53,683 bases of DNA from contig PLSH01000224.1 in the NCBI GenBank assembly GCA_003165095.1, positions 1-53,683 of the forward strand, read 5' to 3'. The notes under the pieces were generated by a model that was given only the letters and a program-made list of their open reading frames with translations, had not been told where the DNA came from and did not search any database. Made by a program: the position numbers and the translations under genes. The stretch's first letter is position 1; every line of letters starts with the position of its first letter. Below, in pieces: positions 41,481 to 49,868 of the stretch. Origin of the DNA: Acidobacteriaceae bacterium (GTDB lineage: Bacteria > Acidobacteriota > Terriglobia > Terriglobales > Acidobacteriaceae).

Positions 41481-44072
41481 TCAGGGCAGCAATCTTACGG
41501 CGGCAAAACCATTGGCCGCAAGTGGAAGATGAATTTCGTGGTGCTCAATCGGCAGCGGCTCAAGATCTCGCTCCAGCAGATCGGTGCGTATCGCGCGGCT
41601 ATACCCGGCAACGAAGATGGTCAGCGGTCCCGTCTTGCCGGCGACCTCCCACAAGCGAAGCAGGTTGCCGGCGCCATCGGCCGTCTTTAGCGTGGTTGCA
41701 ATGGCTCGCGAGGAGTCTACCCGGACGGTGGGTTGCGACAACGTGGCCCGGGGCACTGTCCCAATATGCGCCAGAATCGGATTGGTAACGTTGCGGCTCC
41801 AGGGAAATATCTCCGCGCCGTCATAATCCGAATGGTGCGCGCGCAGGGAGTAACGCAACCGGAAATCGGTAGCGCCGTGCTGGTCGTGAGTCGCTTCCTT
41901 GTAGTTCTGATCGTTGCCGACGGCTTCAAAGGTAATTGGCCCCAGGTCCTGACGAATCACAAACGCATCCAATGGCGCGATCGTGACACCGCCTTGCGGA
42001 GAAGAGACATCGACGAAATTCTGAATGGCAAACTGTTTTGGGTTCGCGCCGGGCAACAGGTCGCCATCGGGCTGGGGAAAAGGCCTTTCGACGGCGCCGG
42101 TGGTCTCGATTCGCTCGACTGCGCCTTCGCGCGCAACCGGAAACGACTGAGTCAGGCGCTGCTCCTGCGTGGTGACCGGCTTGTGAATTGCGATGTCCAG
42201 GTCAACTCGGTCAAGATCCGCATAGACCGTTATCAGGCTGGTGATGGCAATCCCTTCAATTGTGCCCGAAACTTTAAGCCGCGCGAGAACCGGGCCCTGG
42301 GCAACGACTTCGGAGTGCACATCGGAAAGCAGGTGCTCATGCCCATCGAAGAATATTGACTGCCCAATGGTTTTTTGCCCCGGCATGCGCAACTCAGTGT
42401 TTGTGGATTTATCCACCAGGCTGCTGATGCCGCCGGTCTGCGGATCAATTTGCAAACGGTAATAGGGGCTCTCCAATTCGAGCGGGGCGGCGCGGAGTTT
42501 CGCTTGGCTCGGTTGTGAAGCCGAACTGGATGTGAGGTTGAGTGTTGAAAAAGAAAATCCAGGCATTTTGGGAGACACGAAATAGAGTGCGCGCTTTCCC
42601 TCTTCATCCACGATCTGCGAAGCCCGGCCGCGCACGCTGTTTACACCATCCGGAACGGGAACCGAAACCAGGTCGGCGCGCTCGATGCTGAGGCTGTTGA
42701 ACAGAGTCACCGCGGAATTCCCCGGCGTGAGCCCCGCGGCGCTCCAGCCCTGCTGCAGCAACTGGTCATCGAGTTCGACGAGCTTCAGGCCCCAGTGCTG
42801 GCGAAGATCTGCATTGACAAGCCGGTTTGCATCGCTGGCGCCGTTCCAGGCATGGTCGGCCAGCATGGCCAGGTTCCACTCCGCGCTGCGATGGGTTTCC
42901 CGCGTGGTTTCGGCAATGGAGGGATTGGCGCGGGCGGACACAGCCAGGAGCGCCTCACTGGCCAGGAATGAGCGCTCTCCCGAACGCATGCGCATGGCAT
43001 GATCGGCCAGCGTGACGGGCCAGTTATCCCAGGATTGGCCGAAGTCTCCGCTTAGAGTAGGCATGAAATGCTGCTGATCTTCCACTTTGTCCACTGCCTC
43101 AACAAATTGTGGCAGGGTTGCGTTGATGAGCTTTGCATGGGGCTTGGGACGCGCGTTGTATTGAATGATGCCGTCGGCGAATTTGGGCGTGAACTGGTCG
43201 ACTTTAGGCCCGTTGTCACCGTGGGTACCGCTGGCGAGTATGACGTGTAAAGGATAGGCAGTTCCGAATTGCTGGTAGTGCGGCAGCAATTCCTGCTGGA
43301 TCAAGTCAGGGTTCTTGAGCAGATCGCGTCCCTGGACGTAACCCCATTTTTCTGATGACCATTTGTCCATCAGCACCCGGATCTGGCTCCCGTCGGCCCC
43401 CTTCCAAACAAAAAATGGCGGATTCTCCAGCTTTGAAAAGGTCGAATCGTAATCGAGAAAGGGAATGATGAGCCATTTGAATCCACTCGCAGACAGAATT
43501 GGCTCGGCGCCCCAGGGCAATGCCGGCTCTTCAATGTGCTCAGCCGTGCGGATCGAAATACCCCATTGTTCCTCCATGCGGCGGGCCGGGTAAAGATCTC
43601 GCAGTTCGCTCTCTACGCTCTGAAAACCCCATAGATTGTTATTCAGATAGGCCCCGACCGAAATGCGCCCTTCGCGGATGCGGCGAAGAAATTCATCCTT
43701 CCGCTCGGGATAATACTCGAGGAAGACCGTGCCTTCCTGCGTAATCGAAAGATTGTAGCGATCGCGATTCTCAGGGCTCTCCTTGTCGGTCCGGTTCATC
43801 TCATCGAGATGAGAGAGGATCACGTCCGCATAGGCTTTGCGCGTCTGCTTTTCATCCCACCCCCAGGTGTAGTCCGAACAGGAATCGTTGGTGATGTAAA
43901 CCGTCCAGGCGGAAGGATCGGAAACGGCCTGTGCGAAGGCGCGCTGAGGAACCGCAATGGCGAGCGCAAAGCAGAAAAGGAAGCCCGGGATCAACCAGGC
44001 ACATTGCCGGGTAGCTTTTGGAGCCGGCGTATCCCGGCGCGTCCAGATCAGCTCGCGATTGGTTTGTAACAT
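41481..44072 (-). CDS. secreted GH38-like glycosidase, second in the window
   Basis: 863 aa with AAGGAG 7 bases before the ATG. The N-terminal membrane/signal segment (AWLIPGFLFCFALAIAVPQRAFAQ) is preceded by a positively charged stretch. The catalytic part begins YITNDSCSDYTWGWDEKQTRKAY, a variant of the GH38 metal motif in which the usual HxHxD is replaced by an Asp-rich form. The barrel core (LPWGAEPILSASGFKWLIIPFLDYDS) and the beta-rich C-terminal domains (SPYYRLQIDPQTGGISSLVDK) are those of GH38 enzymes. Periplasmic or outer-membrane glycan cleavage; specificity unknown and probably not a plain mannosidase. It follows the TonB receptor on the same strand after a hairpin and precedes the EamA pair. 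Confidence 0.78.
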   Translation of the reverse strand: MLQTNRELIWTRRDTPAPKATRQCAWLIPGFLFCFALAIAVPQRAFAQAVSDPSAWTVYITNDSCSDYTWGWDEKQTRKAYADVILSHLDEMNRTDKESPENRDRYNLSITQEGTVFLEYYPERKDEFLRRIREGRISVGAYLNNNLWGFQSVESELRDLYPARRMEEQWGISIRTAEHIEEPALPWGAEPILSASGFKWLIIPFLDYDSTFSKLENPPFFVWKGADGSQIRVLMDKWSSEKWGYVQGRDLLKNPDLIQQELLPHYQQFGTAYPLHVILASGTHGDNGPKVDQFTPKFADGIIQYNARPKPHAKLINATLPQFVEAVDKVEDQQHFMPTLSGDFGQSWDNWPVTLADHAMRMRSGERSFLASEALLAVSARANPSIAETTRETHRSAEWNLAMLADHAWNGASDANRLVNADLRQHWGLKLVELDDQLLQQGWSAAGLTPGNSAVTLFNSLSIERADLVSVPVPDGVNSVRGRASQIVDEEGKRALYFVSPKMPGFSFSTLNLTSSSASQPSQAKLRAAPLELESPYYRLQIDPQTGGISSLVDKSTNTELRMPGQKTIGQSIFFDGHEHLLSDVHSEVVAQGPVLARLKVSGTIEGIAITSLITVYADLDRVDLDIAIHKPVTTQEQRLTQSFPVAREGAVERIETTGAVERPFPQPDGDLLPGANPKQFAIQNFVDVSSPQGGVTIAPLDAFVIRQDLGPITFEAVGNDQNYKEATHDQHGATDFRLRYSLRAHHSDYDGAEIFPWSRNVTNPILAHIGTVPRATLSQPTVRVDSSRAIATTLKTADGAGNLLRLWEVAGKTGPLTIFVAGYSRAIRTDLLERDLEPLPIEHHEIHLPLAANGFAAVRLLP

Positions 44073-44168
44073 GTAAGACTCCTTCAGATCCCATCTTCGC
44101 CGGATGTTGCTTCAATCCGTGAGTACCGGGCAGTCGATGCCTGAAAAACAGCAGCCAGCCAAAATGAG

Positions 44169-44196
44169 GCGGCTGCTCACAAACTGAGCAAGCCGC
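44169..44196 (-). terminator. intrinsic terminator of the second TonB receptor
   Basis: On the minus strand GCGGCTTGCTC pairs with GAGCAGCCGC (one bulged base) around a 7-base loop and is followed by CATTTT, about 45 bases after the receptor stop. A modest Rho-independent terminator between the receptor and the GH38-like gene. Confidence 0.5.
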
Positions 44197-44240
44197 TTCA
44201 GGCCGCGATTGTGTGCAACTTCAACAACTGCGAAGCGCAC

Positions 44241-47200
44241 TTAGAACAGGAGTTTCAACGCCACCTGCATAATGCGCGGGTCGCGCGCGGATGTGACATA
44301 CCCGAATCCGCCCTGCCCCGAATTGTCGAAGTTACCCGAAGGATTGTTGAACTGGGCGTGATTGAAAATGTTGAACGCTTCTGCGCGGAACTGAATCTTG
44401 GTCGACTCCCAGATGTTGGTCGTCTTCAGCAGCGCCATGTCTGTGTTCAGAATGCCGGGTCCGGTGAAGAATCGGCGCGACACATTTCCAATCTGGCCCA
44501 TTGTCTCGGCGACAAAATAGTTGGGATTGAAATAAGGGTTGTTGAGGTTGCGGGGATTGCGGTCCACATACAGCTTGGCGCCATTGTTGGCCGCGCTGGG
44601 CGTATCGATCGGCCCGCCAAATGTTCCACTGAGCGAGTTATCGTCGCTTTCAGAGAGCTGGATTGGCTCGCCACTGGCGAAGGTCGAGATGCCTGAGATT
44701 GCCCAACCATTCGCAAGGTAACTTACGAAATCTCCGTTTCTGGTAAAGCGGTCGAAGGGCAACTGAAACGTATAGCTGACGGTAAGATCCTGGGGAAGAT
44801 CGAAGATCGACAGTCCTCGGCTCTTGGCCGGATCGTAGTTATCCACCGGGTCGGCCATGCCTGATCCGTTGTCGATAGATTTGGAGTATGTGTAAGCGAC
44901 AAGAATACTGGTGTACTTGTCGGTGTGCTTCAGGCCTGCCTGCAGGGAGTTGTAGCTGGAACTGGCAATGGTCTGAGTGAAGGGATTGCTGCCAAAGTCG
45001 TTTCCGAAGAGAGGACGGGTGCCGTTGACGACTGTTCCGTTCGCGAGGGTGTAGACGTTCTGTTCACCGAAGGGGCCGCAGACCGGTGAGCCGGGAGCCA
45101 GGTTGGCCGGGTTGCTCAACTGCAGACAGAGACCCGGATCTCCGGGGTTCGATTCAACAAAAGCGAGCATCTTCCGGCCAACGGTTCCCACGTAGCTCAC
45201 GCTCAACACCGTCCCCGCTCCCAACTGCCGCTCGACTGACAGTTCGAAATCCTGCATGTAGGGGAGCTTGTTTTTCGGATTGATGTAGTTGCCGCCGGTA
45301 AGCGGGATAACCTGCGCCCAGTTGAAACTGTTATCGGGATTGCTGGGAGACACGTTGGTGGGTGGAAAGCTAAAAGGAAACTTGATGCCTTCAAAGTGGC
45401 CGGTCGACCGATCGATGTAGGGCGAGCCCAACACCGGAGGCGTTGGCGACTGATAATACAGCCCGTAGGGAGCCGACCCGGTGGCGTAGAAATATCCCAC
45501 GTCCTCAATCGACGTGTAGAAGAGCCCATAGCCGGCACGAATGCTGGTTTGCCCCGCTCCCCCCAGAATCTTTCCAAGCAGTCCTTCCGATTCATTGGGC
45601 GTGAATGCCACTCCGAACCGGGGAGCGAAGTTGTGGTAGAGGATCGGCGACAGGGTCCTGGGCACGCCGGGGTCACCTGGGACCACGAGTCCCATGGGCG
45701 CTCCGGGAAATACCTTCGACTGTTCACCGGGTATGAGCGTCTCCAGCTTGTTTTGGGTGTCGAACCACGGTGTGCTCACTTCCCAGCGAAGACCGTAGTT
45801 CAAGGTGACGGTTGGCGTCGCGCGCCAACTGTCCTGCCCGTAGACGCCGTAGTATTTGCCGCGCGAATCCAGCACCTGGTAGCTGGCCTGGGTGAGCTGG
45901 GCGGGAGCGCCAATGATAAAGTCGGCGAAATCAAGCCCGGTTTCCTCACCGCTGAAGTTGAATTGTCCGTTGGCTGCGGGATTCAGGCGGACATTGATTT
46001 GGTCGTAGTGGAAGTTTCCGCCGAACTGAAGATTGTGGGTGCCGATGATCTTGGTGAGGTTGTCAACGACCTGGGCCGTGTTGTCGTACTGGTTCCTGCC
46101 GCTGGGCGGTAATCCAAAACTGTAATTGTTGAAGCCCATCGACGGCACCCCTTGCAGAGCGGGGTTCACGGGTCCGATGCCCCCCGTGGCGTTCCACGGC
46201 GTGTTGAAGCCCAGCGAAGCAAGGGTCACGCCCAGGCCTCCGACGGGGGTGCCGGACTCTGCGGAATTACGCAGATAAACCAGGCGGAAATCGTTGACCG
46301 TGGTGTTGTTCAAGGTGCTAGTGAGTCCCAGGTTCGCCACCTGATTCCGCGCCTTGTTCAATGCATTGAAGCCGGGAATATTGTCTGAGTAATACGGATT
46401 ATTCGACGACGGCTGGTCGAAGAAGTAGTAACCGAACAGGCCTCCTAAGTGGGTCTTGGTATCGACGCGGATCGCAGTCTTGTTTTCGGTCAGGGTCTGA
46501 TTGTATGCCGAAGTCTGATAGTACGACTGCCCCGGCACATTCGATGTGGGAATGTATTTGAGTGTGGCCACGGCCACCGGCGACCAGGCGCTGGTTGGAA
46601 TGACCGCATTGGGAAAGACGCATTGGGCGGTGGTGGTGCAACCCGGCGTGTAGTAGGCCTCGCCCGAAGTCACCGGATAATTTAATTCCTGAGACAGGAT
46701 GTTGGCCCAGTATGCGCCGTTCACGCCCGACCCTCCGTTGGCCGGGTCGGATGATGCAAAGGCCGCCGCCTGATCGATCAAGTTGCCGGTGCGGTCGTCG
46801 TTGGACGGGACCGGGAAGTATTGCGCCGCGCCTATGATCTGGCGCGTTCCCTCGAAATCGCCAAACCAGAAAATCTTGTTCCTTCTGATTGGTCCGCCCA
46901 CGGTTCCGCCAAACTGGTTCTGAATGAAGACGCCGCGGTCCGCGGAAAAGAAGTTCTTCGCGTCGAGATCGGTATTGCGCAGAAAGTCGAACAGATCGCC
47001 ATGGTACTCGTTGGTTCCGGACTTGGTGACAACGTTGACCTGGCCGCCGCTGTAGTTTCCATATTCCGCATTGAAGTTGTTGGTGATGATGCGGAATTCG
47101 GCGATCGAATCGAGATTGGGCACAATGCCGGGAGCATTCTGCATCTTCTCCTCAGCGTCCGCTCCGTTCACCATGAACCCATTCGAATTGGGCCGGCCGC

Positions 47201-47762
47201 CGTTCATCGATTGAACTCCCTCCCCGCCGCCGGTGGTGGAATTTCCCTGGTAGGGATTCACGCCGGGTTGCAGAGTGAGCAAATCAAGATAGGAGCGGCC
47301 ATTGAGAGGAGCAGACGTGATCTGCTGGCTTTCAATCACTTCACCCATCTGAGTGCTCTGCGTCTCAATCCTCAGATCTTCGCTTTTGACCGTGACCGTG
47401 TCGGTGACCGCGCCGAGTTGCAGCTTGATGTCGATGCGGATCGCGGAGTTGGCGTCGATCCTGATGCTCTTCTCGACAAAATCGCGGAAACCGGGATGTT
47501 GGACGGTTAGATCGTATGTGCCGACTGCGAGGCTAGGAAAGCTGTAAAAGCCCTTATCGTCAGACACCGCGGCGGTCTGCAATCCGGTGGCTTGCTCCGT
47601 GATAGTGACCGTTACTCCCGGCACGACAGCACCACTCTGATCCACGATCAGGCCTGAAATCATACCGGTAATGCCCGCCCATGCAACTGTCGATCCCAGG
47701 ATGGCTACTGCGACCGCGCTAGCTGCCCGGATGAGCCTTTTACACCCAATTGAACGCGTCAT
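44241..47762 (-). CDS. TonB-dependent receptor with carboxypeptidase-regulatory-like N-domain (Oar type), second
   Basis: 1173 aa from the ATG at 47762 (start of MTRSIGCKRLIRAASAVAVA, a good signal peptide ending at VAWA); the upstream open frame crosses the promoter and is not used. The carboxypeptidase-regulatory-like domain is near residues 30-120 (GMISGLIVDQSGAVVPGVTV, GFYSFPSLAVGTYDLTVQHPGF). The plug follows (SAPLNGRSYLDLLTLQPGVNP, GGQVNVVTKSGTNEYHGDLFDFLR), then a large barrel ending MQVALKLLF. It imports the starting ligand of this block across the outer membrane. A strong promoter with an embedded GntR-type operator lies about 100 bases upstream, tying it to the regulator at 39465. 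Confidence 0.93.
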   Translation of the reverse strand: MTRSIGCKRLIRAASAVAVAILGSTVAWAGITGMISGLIVDQSGAVVPGVTVTITEQATGLQTAAVSDDKGFYSFPSLAVGTYDLTVQHPGFRDFVEKSIRIDANSAIRIDIKLQLGAVTDTVTVKSEDLRIETQSTQMGEVIESQQITSAPLNGRSYLDLLTLQPGVNPYQGNSTTGGGEGVQSMNGGRPNSNGFMVNGADAEEKMQNAPGIVPNLDSIAEFRIITNNFNAEYGNYSGGQVNVVTKSGTNEYHGDLFDFLRNTDLDAKNFFSADRGVFIQNQFGGTVGGPIRRNKIFWFGDFEGTRQIIGAAQYFPVPSNDDRTGNLIDQAAAFASSDPANGGSGVNGAYWANILSQELNYPVTSGEAYYTPGCTTTAQCVFPNAVIPTSAWSPVAVATLKYIPTSNVPGQSYYQTSAYNQTLTENKTAIRVDTKTHLGGLFGYYFFDQPSSNNPYYSDNIPGFNALNKARNQVANLGLTSTLNNTTVNDFRLVYLRNSAESGTPVGGLGVTLASLGFNTPWNATGGIGPVNPALQGVPSMGFNNYSFGLPPSGRNQYDNTAQVVDNLTKIIGTHNLQFGGNFHYDQINVRLNPAANGQFNFSGEETGLDFADFIIGAPAQLTQASYQVLDSRGKYYGVYGQDSWRATPTVTLNYGLRWEVSTPWFDTQNKLETLIPGEQSKVFPGAPMGLVVPGDPGVPRTLSPILYHNFAPRFGVAFTPNESEGLLGKILGGAGQTSIRAGYGLFYTSIEDVGYFYATGSAPYGLYYQSPTPPVLGSPYIDRSTGHFEGIKFPFSFPPTNVSPSNPDNSFNWAQVIPLTGGNYINPKNKLPYMQDFELSVERQLGAGTVLSVSYVGTVGRKMLAFVESNPGDPGLCLQLSNPANLAPGSPVCGPFGEQNVYTLANGTVVNGTRPLFGNDFGSNPFTQTIASSSYNSLQAGLKHTDKYTSILVAYTYSKSIDNGSGMADPVDNYDPAKSRGLSIFDLPQDLTVSYTFQLPFDRFTRNGDFVSYLANGWAISGISTFASGEPIQLSESDDNSLSGTFGGPIDTPSAANNGAKLYVDRNPRNLNNPYFNPNYFVAETMGQIGNVSRRFFTGPGILNTDMALLKTTNIWESTKIQFRAEAFNIFNHAQFNNPSGNFDNSGQGGFGYVTSARDPRIMQVALKLLF

Positions 47763-47853
47763 ATACGAAATCCTCCCTGAAGTTTTTCCACAAACCCGGT
47801 CAAAATGGTTCACCCACTTCAATCCGCAAGTTGTTGATCGAACATTGCTGCAC

Positions 47854-47881
47854 AGCATATCATACCGGTACGCTATGTCAA
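47854..47881 (-). promoter_or_regulatory. promoter of TonB receptor with GntR-type operator D in the spacer
   Basis: On the minus strand TTGACA (plus 47876-47881), a 16-base spacer, then TATGCT (47854-47859). The spacer contains TACCGGTATGA, the clearest copy of the operator (centre TACCGGTA is palindromic). Start codon 92 bases downstream. A repressor here would occlude RNA polymerase directly. The rest of the 600-base gap (47763-48362) holds no convincing gene. Confidence 0.7.
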
Positions 47882-48293
47882 GTTGGCCGCGGTTACGGAA
47901 CTCATCGGAAGGGATTCAAAGCCAGGTTCTGGGGTCCGCCGCATAACTCTCTGTGCTGAGGGAAAAACCTGTGCTGCCGTGCTTGGCAAACGGCAACACC
48001 ATACGCAGCCGAAACCGGCCTGGGTGTTTCTGACCTTCCCCCTGGATGGCGGCAGGATGTGCCCGATTTGCCTCGAAGTTCTTGGCAATGAAAGGATGAG
48101 CTAGGGCCAGGGACAACTCGTCTTCAAATCCAAAAAAGACGGAAGCCGTTACCAGTTGTGGCTTGCCCGGAACCGGCCTCTTCGACGCCATGTTGCAACT
48201 TCATCCCCTGAGACAAACCCAACGTTCTATCCCTCATGCGAGGTATTCTGCCAAAAAACTCACCTTCTCTTGGTTACTTTCTCCTGTTATAAG

Positions 48294-48323
48294 TTGACAT
48301 TTCATAAATTGACAACTCATAAT
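48294..48323 (+). promoter_or_regulatory. sigma70-type promoter of the ATPase/DUF234 gene
   Basis: TTGACA (48294-48299), 18 bases, then CATAAT (48318-48323). The surrounding 60 bases are markedly AT-richer than the window. Transcription would begin near 48330, which rules out the in-frame ATG at 48324 and supports the start at 48363. Confidence 0.6.
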
Positions 48324-48362
48324 ATGTATTTGAAGGAATGGCCATCCAGCCGGTGCCCAGAC

Positions 48363-49868
48363 ATGACCATCAAGCCAGATCCTTTCTATAACCGAAAGCT
48401 CGAACTTGCAGCCCTAGACCGCGCATGGAAGCGCCACGGTGCAGGTGGGCAGATGCTGCTCCTGTATGGACGCAGGCGGTTGGGCAAGACGTTCCTCTTG
48501 CAGCGTTACTTCACGGCTGGCGTAGACGGAAACGAACCCGAAAAGCCACACTGCTACCTTCTAGCAGAGCAGTCCACTGCCGCCACACAGCGGCTCACCC
48601 TCGCCCGCCAATTGATCGCAGCACTTCCCGGTGAAGGCGTCTCCGCCGAAGATATTGCTGTTTCGTGGAACGCTCTTCTTCGCTACGCCTCTCAACAGGC
48701 AAAGGGGCGCAAGAAGGGGGCAGGCCGCTTTGCTCTTATCCTCGATGAATTCCCGTACTTGGTGGATCAGACTCCGGAGTTGCCTTCCATCCTGCAAGCA
48801 TGGTGGGATCGCGAAGCCGTTCATTCTCCGCTATTCATAGTCCTCTGCGGATCACAGCTCTCCGCCATGGCGGCTCTCGGGCAAGAGAGTGCTCCACTGT
48901 TCGGGCGATTCAATGCCGGAATCTTTCACCTCGACCCGCTTCACTACGAAGACGTGGCGGCCTTCTACGCAGATAGCCCCCATTACGGCGTTGTCGAGAA
49001 ACTGCTCATGTACGGCGTCTTTGGCGGAACGCCGCGCTATCACGCACTTGTCGATACGTCGCGCCCTCCTGCCGAAGAGATTGTTGCTCTGCTGATGCAG
49101 CCACGCGCAATCCTGGAAAATGAAGTACGGTTTCTGCTCGGCAGCGAACAAATCCGCGACCCGGCTCCGTACAATGCCATCCTGGCAGCGATTGCCGGCG
49201 GCGAAACGAAATTCAATGGCATTCAGCAGTTGATTGGCGTGGAGCGCGGTGCGCTTTCCGGTTCCCTGCGCACGTTGCTGGAGCTGGGCTGGATTCGGCG
49301 TGAATTTCCCTTCGGCGAAAGCTCTGAGCGAAGAGCTCTCTATCGCGTTGCCGATCCCTTTCTGAACTTCTGGTATCGCTTCGTTGCGCCGTTGGCCAGC
49401 GCCTTGCAATTCTCCGACCCGACCACTGTCTATACAGCACAGGTGGCCCCGCGACTGTCCGAATACATGGGTTGGTCGGTTTTCGAAGAGATATGCGGCC
49501 AATGGCTCCAACGGAACGCCCAACAGCGCCTCGGCCTAAACGTTCGAGAGATGGCCCGATACTGGAGCCGGGATGGCCGCACGGAGATAGACCTCATGGC
49601 TGAACTCGACGACGGAACATTTCTCTTCGGTGAGTGCAAATGGCATACAGAGACCGTTACGCGGTTAAACGACCTGAGCGTCTTGCAAGCGAAGGTCGCC
49701 AGCCTGCCCGAGGCGCGCTGGCGGAACAAACCTAGCTACATACTCTTTGCATTGGGTGGTTTCTCCCCGGAACTGCTGCAGCTCGCCGCTGATCCAGCTG
49801 AACGGCTCTATCTCGTCGCGGAGCTCGATATGCTCGGCATGCCGAATGTTAGAGCTGACTTCAATTAG
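48363..49868 (+). CDS. AAA ATPase with C-terminal DUF234/PD-(D/E)xK nuclease-like domain
   Basis: 501 aa from the ATG at 48363. ATPase_2-type core: Walker A GRRRLGKT (36-43) and Walker B FALILDEFPYL (D128, E129), with the FVLCGS-like sensor segment LFIVLCGSQLSAM. A winged-helix part follows (FNGIQQLIGVERGALSGSLRTLLELGWIRR). The DUF234-type domain near residues 403-426 has E408/D410 and E424-C-K426 (TEIDLMAELDDGTFLFGECKW), the acidic and lysine residues of a PD-(D/E)xK nuclease fold. This family spreads widely in bacteria and archaea; its biology is uncertain, but a role as mobile or defence-type element is often considered. It has its own promoter and abuts the broken S53 gene by only a few bases. 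Confidence 0.85.
   Translation: MTIKPDPFYNRKLELAALDRAWKRHGAGGQMLLLYGRRRLGKTFLLQRYFTAGVDGNEPEKPHCYLLAEQSTAATQRLTLARQLIAALPGEGVSAEDIAVSWNALLRYASQQAKGRKKGAGRFALILDEFPYLVDQTPELPSILQAWWDREAVHSPLFIVLCGSQLSAMAALGQESAPLFGRFNAGIFHLDPLHYEDVAAFYADSPHYGVVEKLLMYGVFGGTPRYHALVDTSRPPAEEIVALLMQPRAILENEVRFLLGSEQIRDPAPYNAILAAIAGGETKFNGIQQLIGVERGALSGSLRTLLELGWIRREFPFGESSERRALYRVADPFLNFWYRFVAPLASALQFSDPTTVYTAQVAPRLSEYMGWSVFEEICGQWLQRNAQQRLGLNVREMARYWSRDGRTEIDLMAELDDGTFLFGECKWHTETVTRLNDLSVLQAKVASLPEARWRNKPSYILFALGGFSPELLQLAADPAERLYLVAELDMLGMPNVRADFN

Noticed and set aside
47916..48191. Minus-strand frame of 91 aa in the gap before the ATPase
   Set aside because: No start signal, no family resemblance, and it lies in a region that holds promoters; kept as non-coding.
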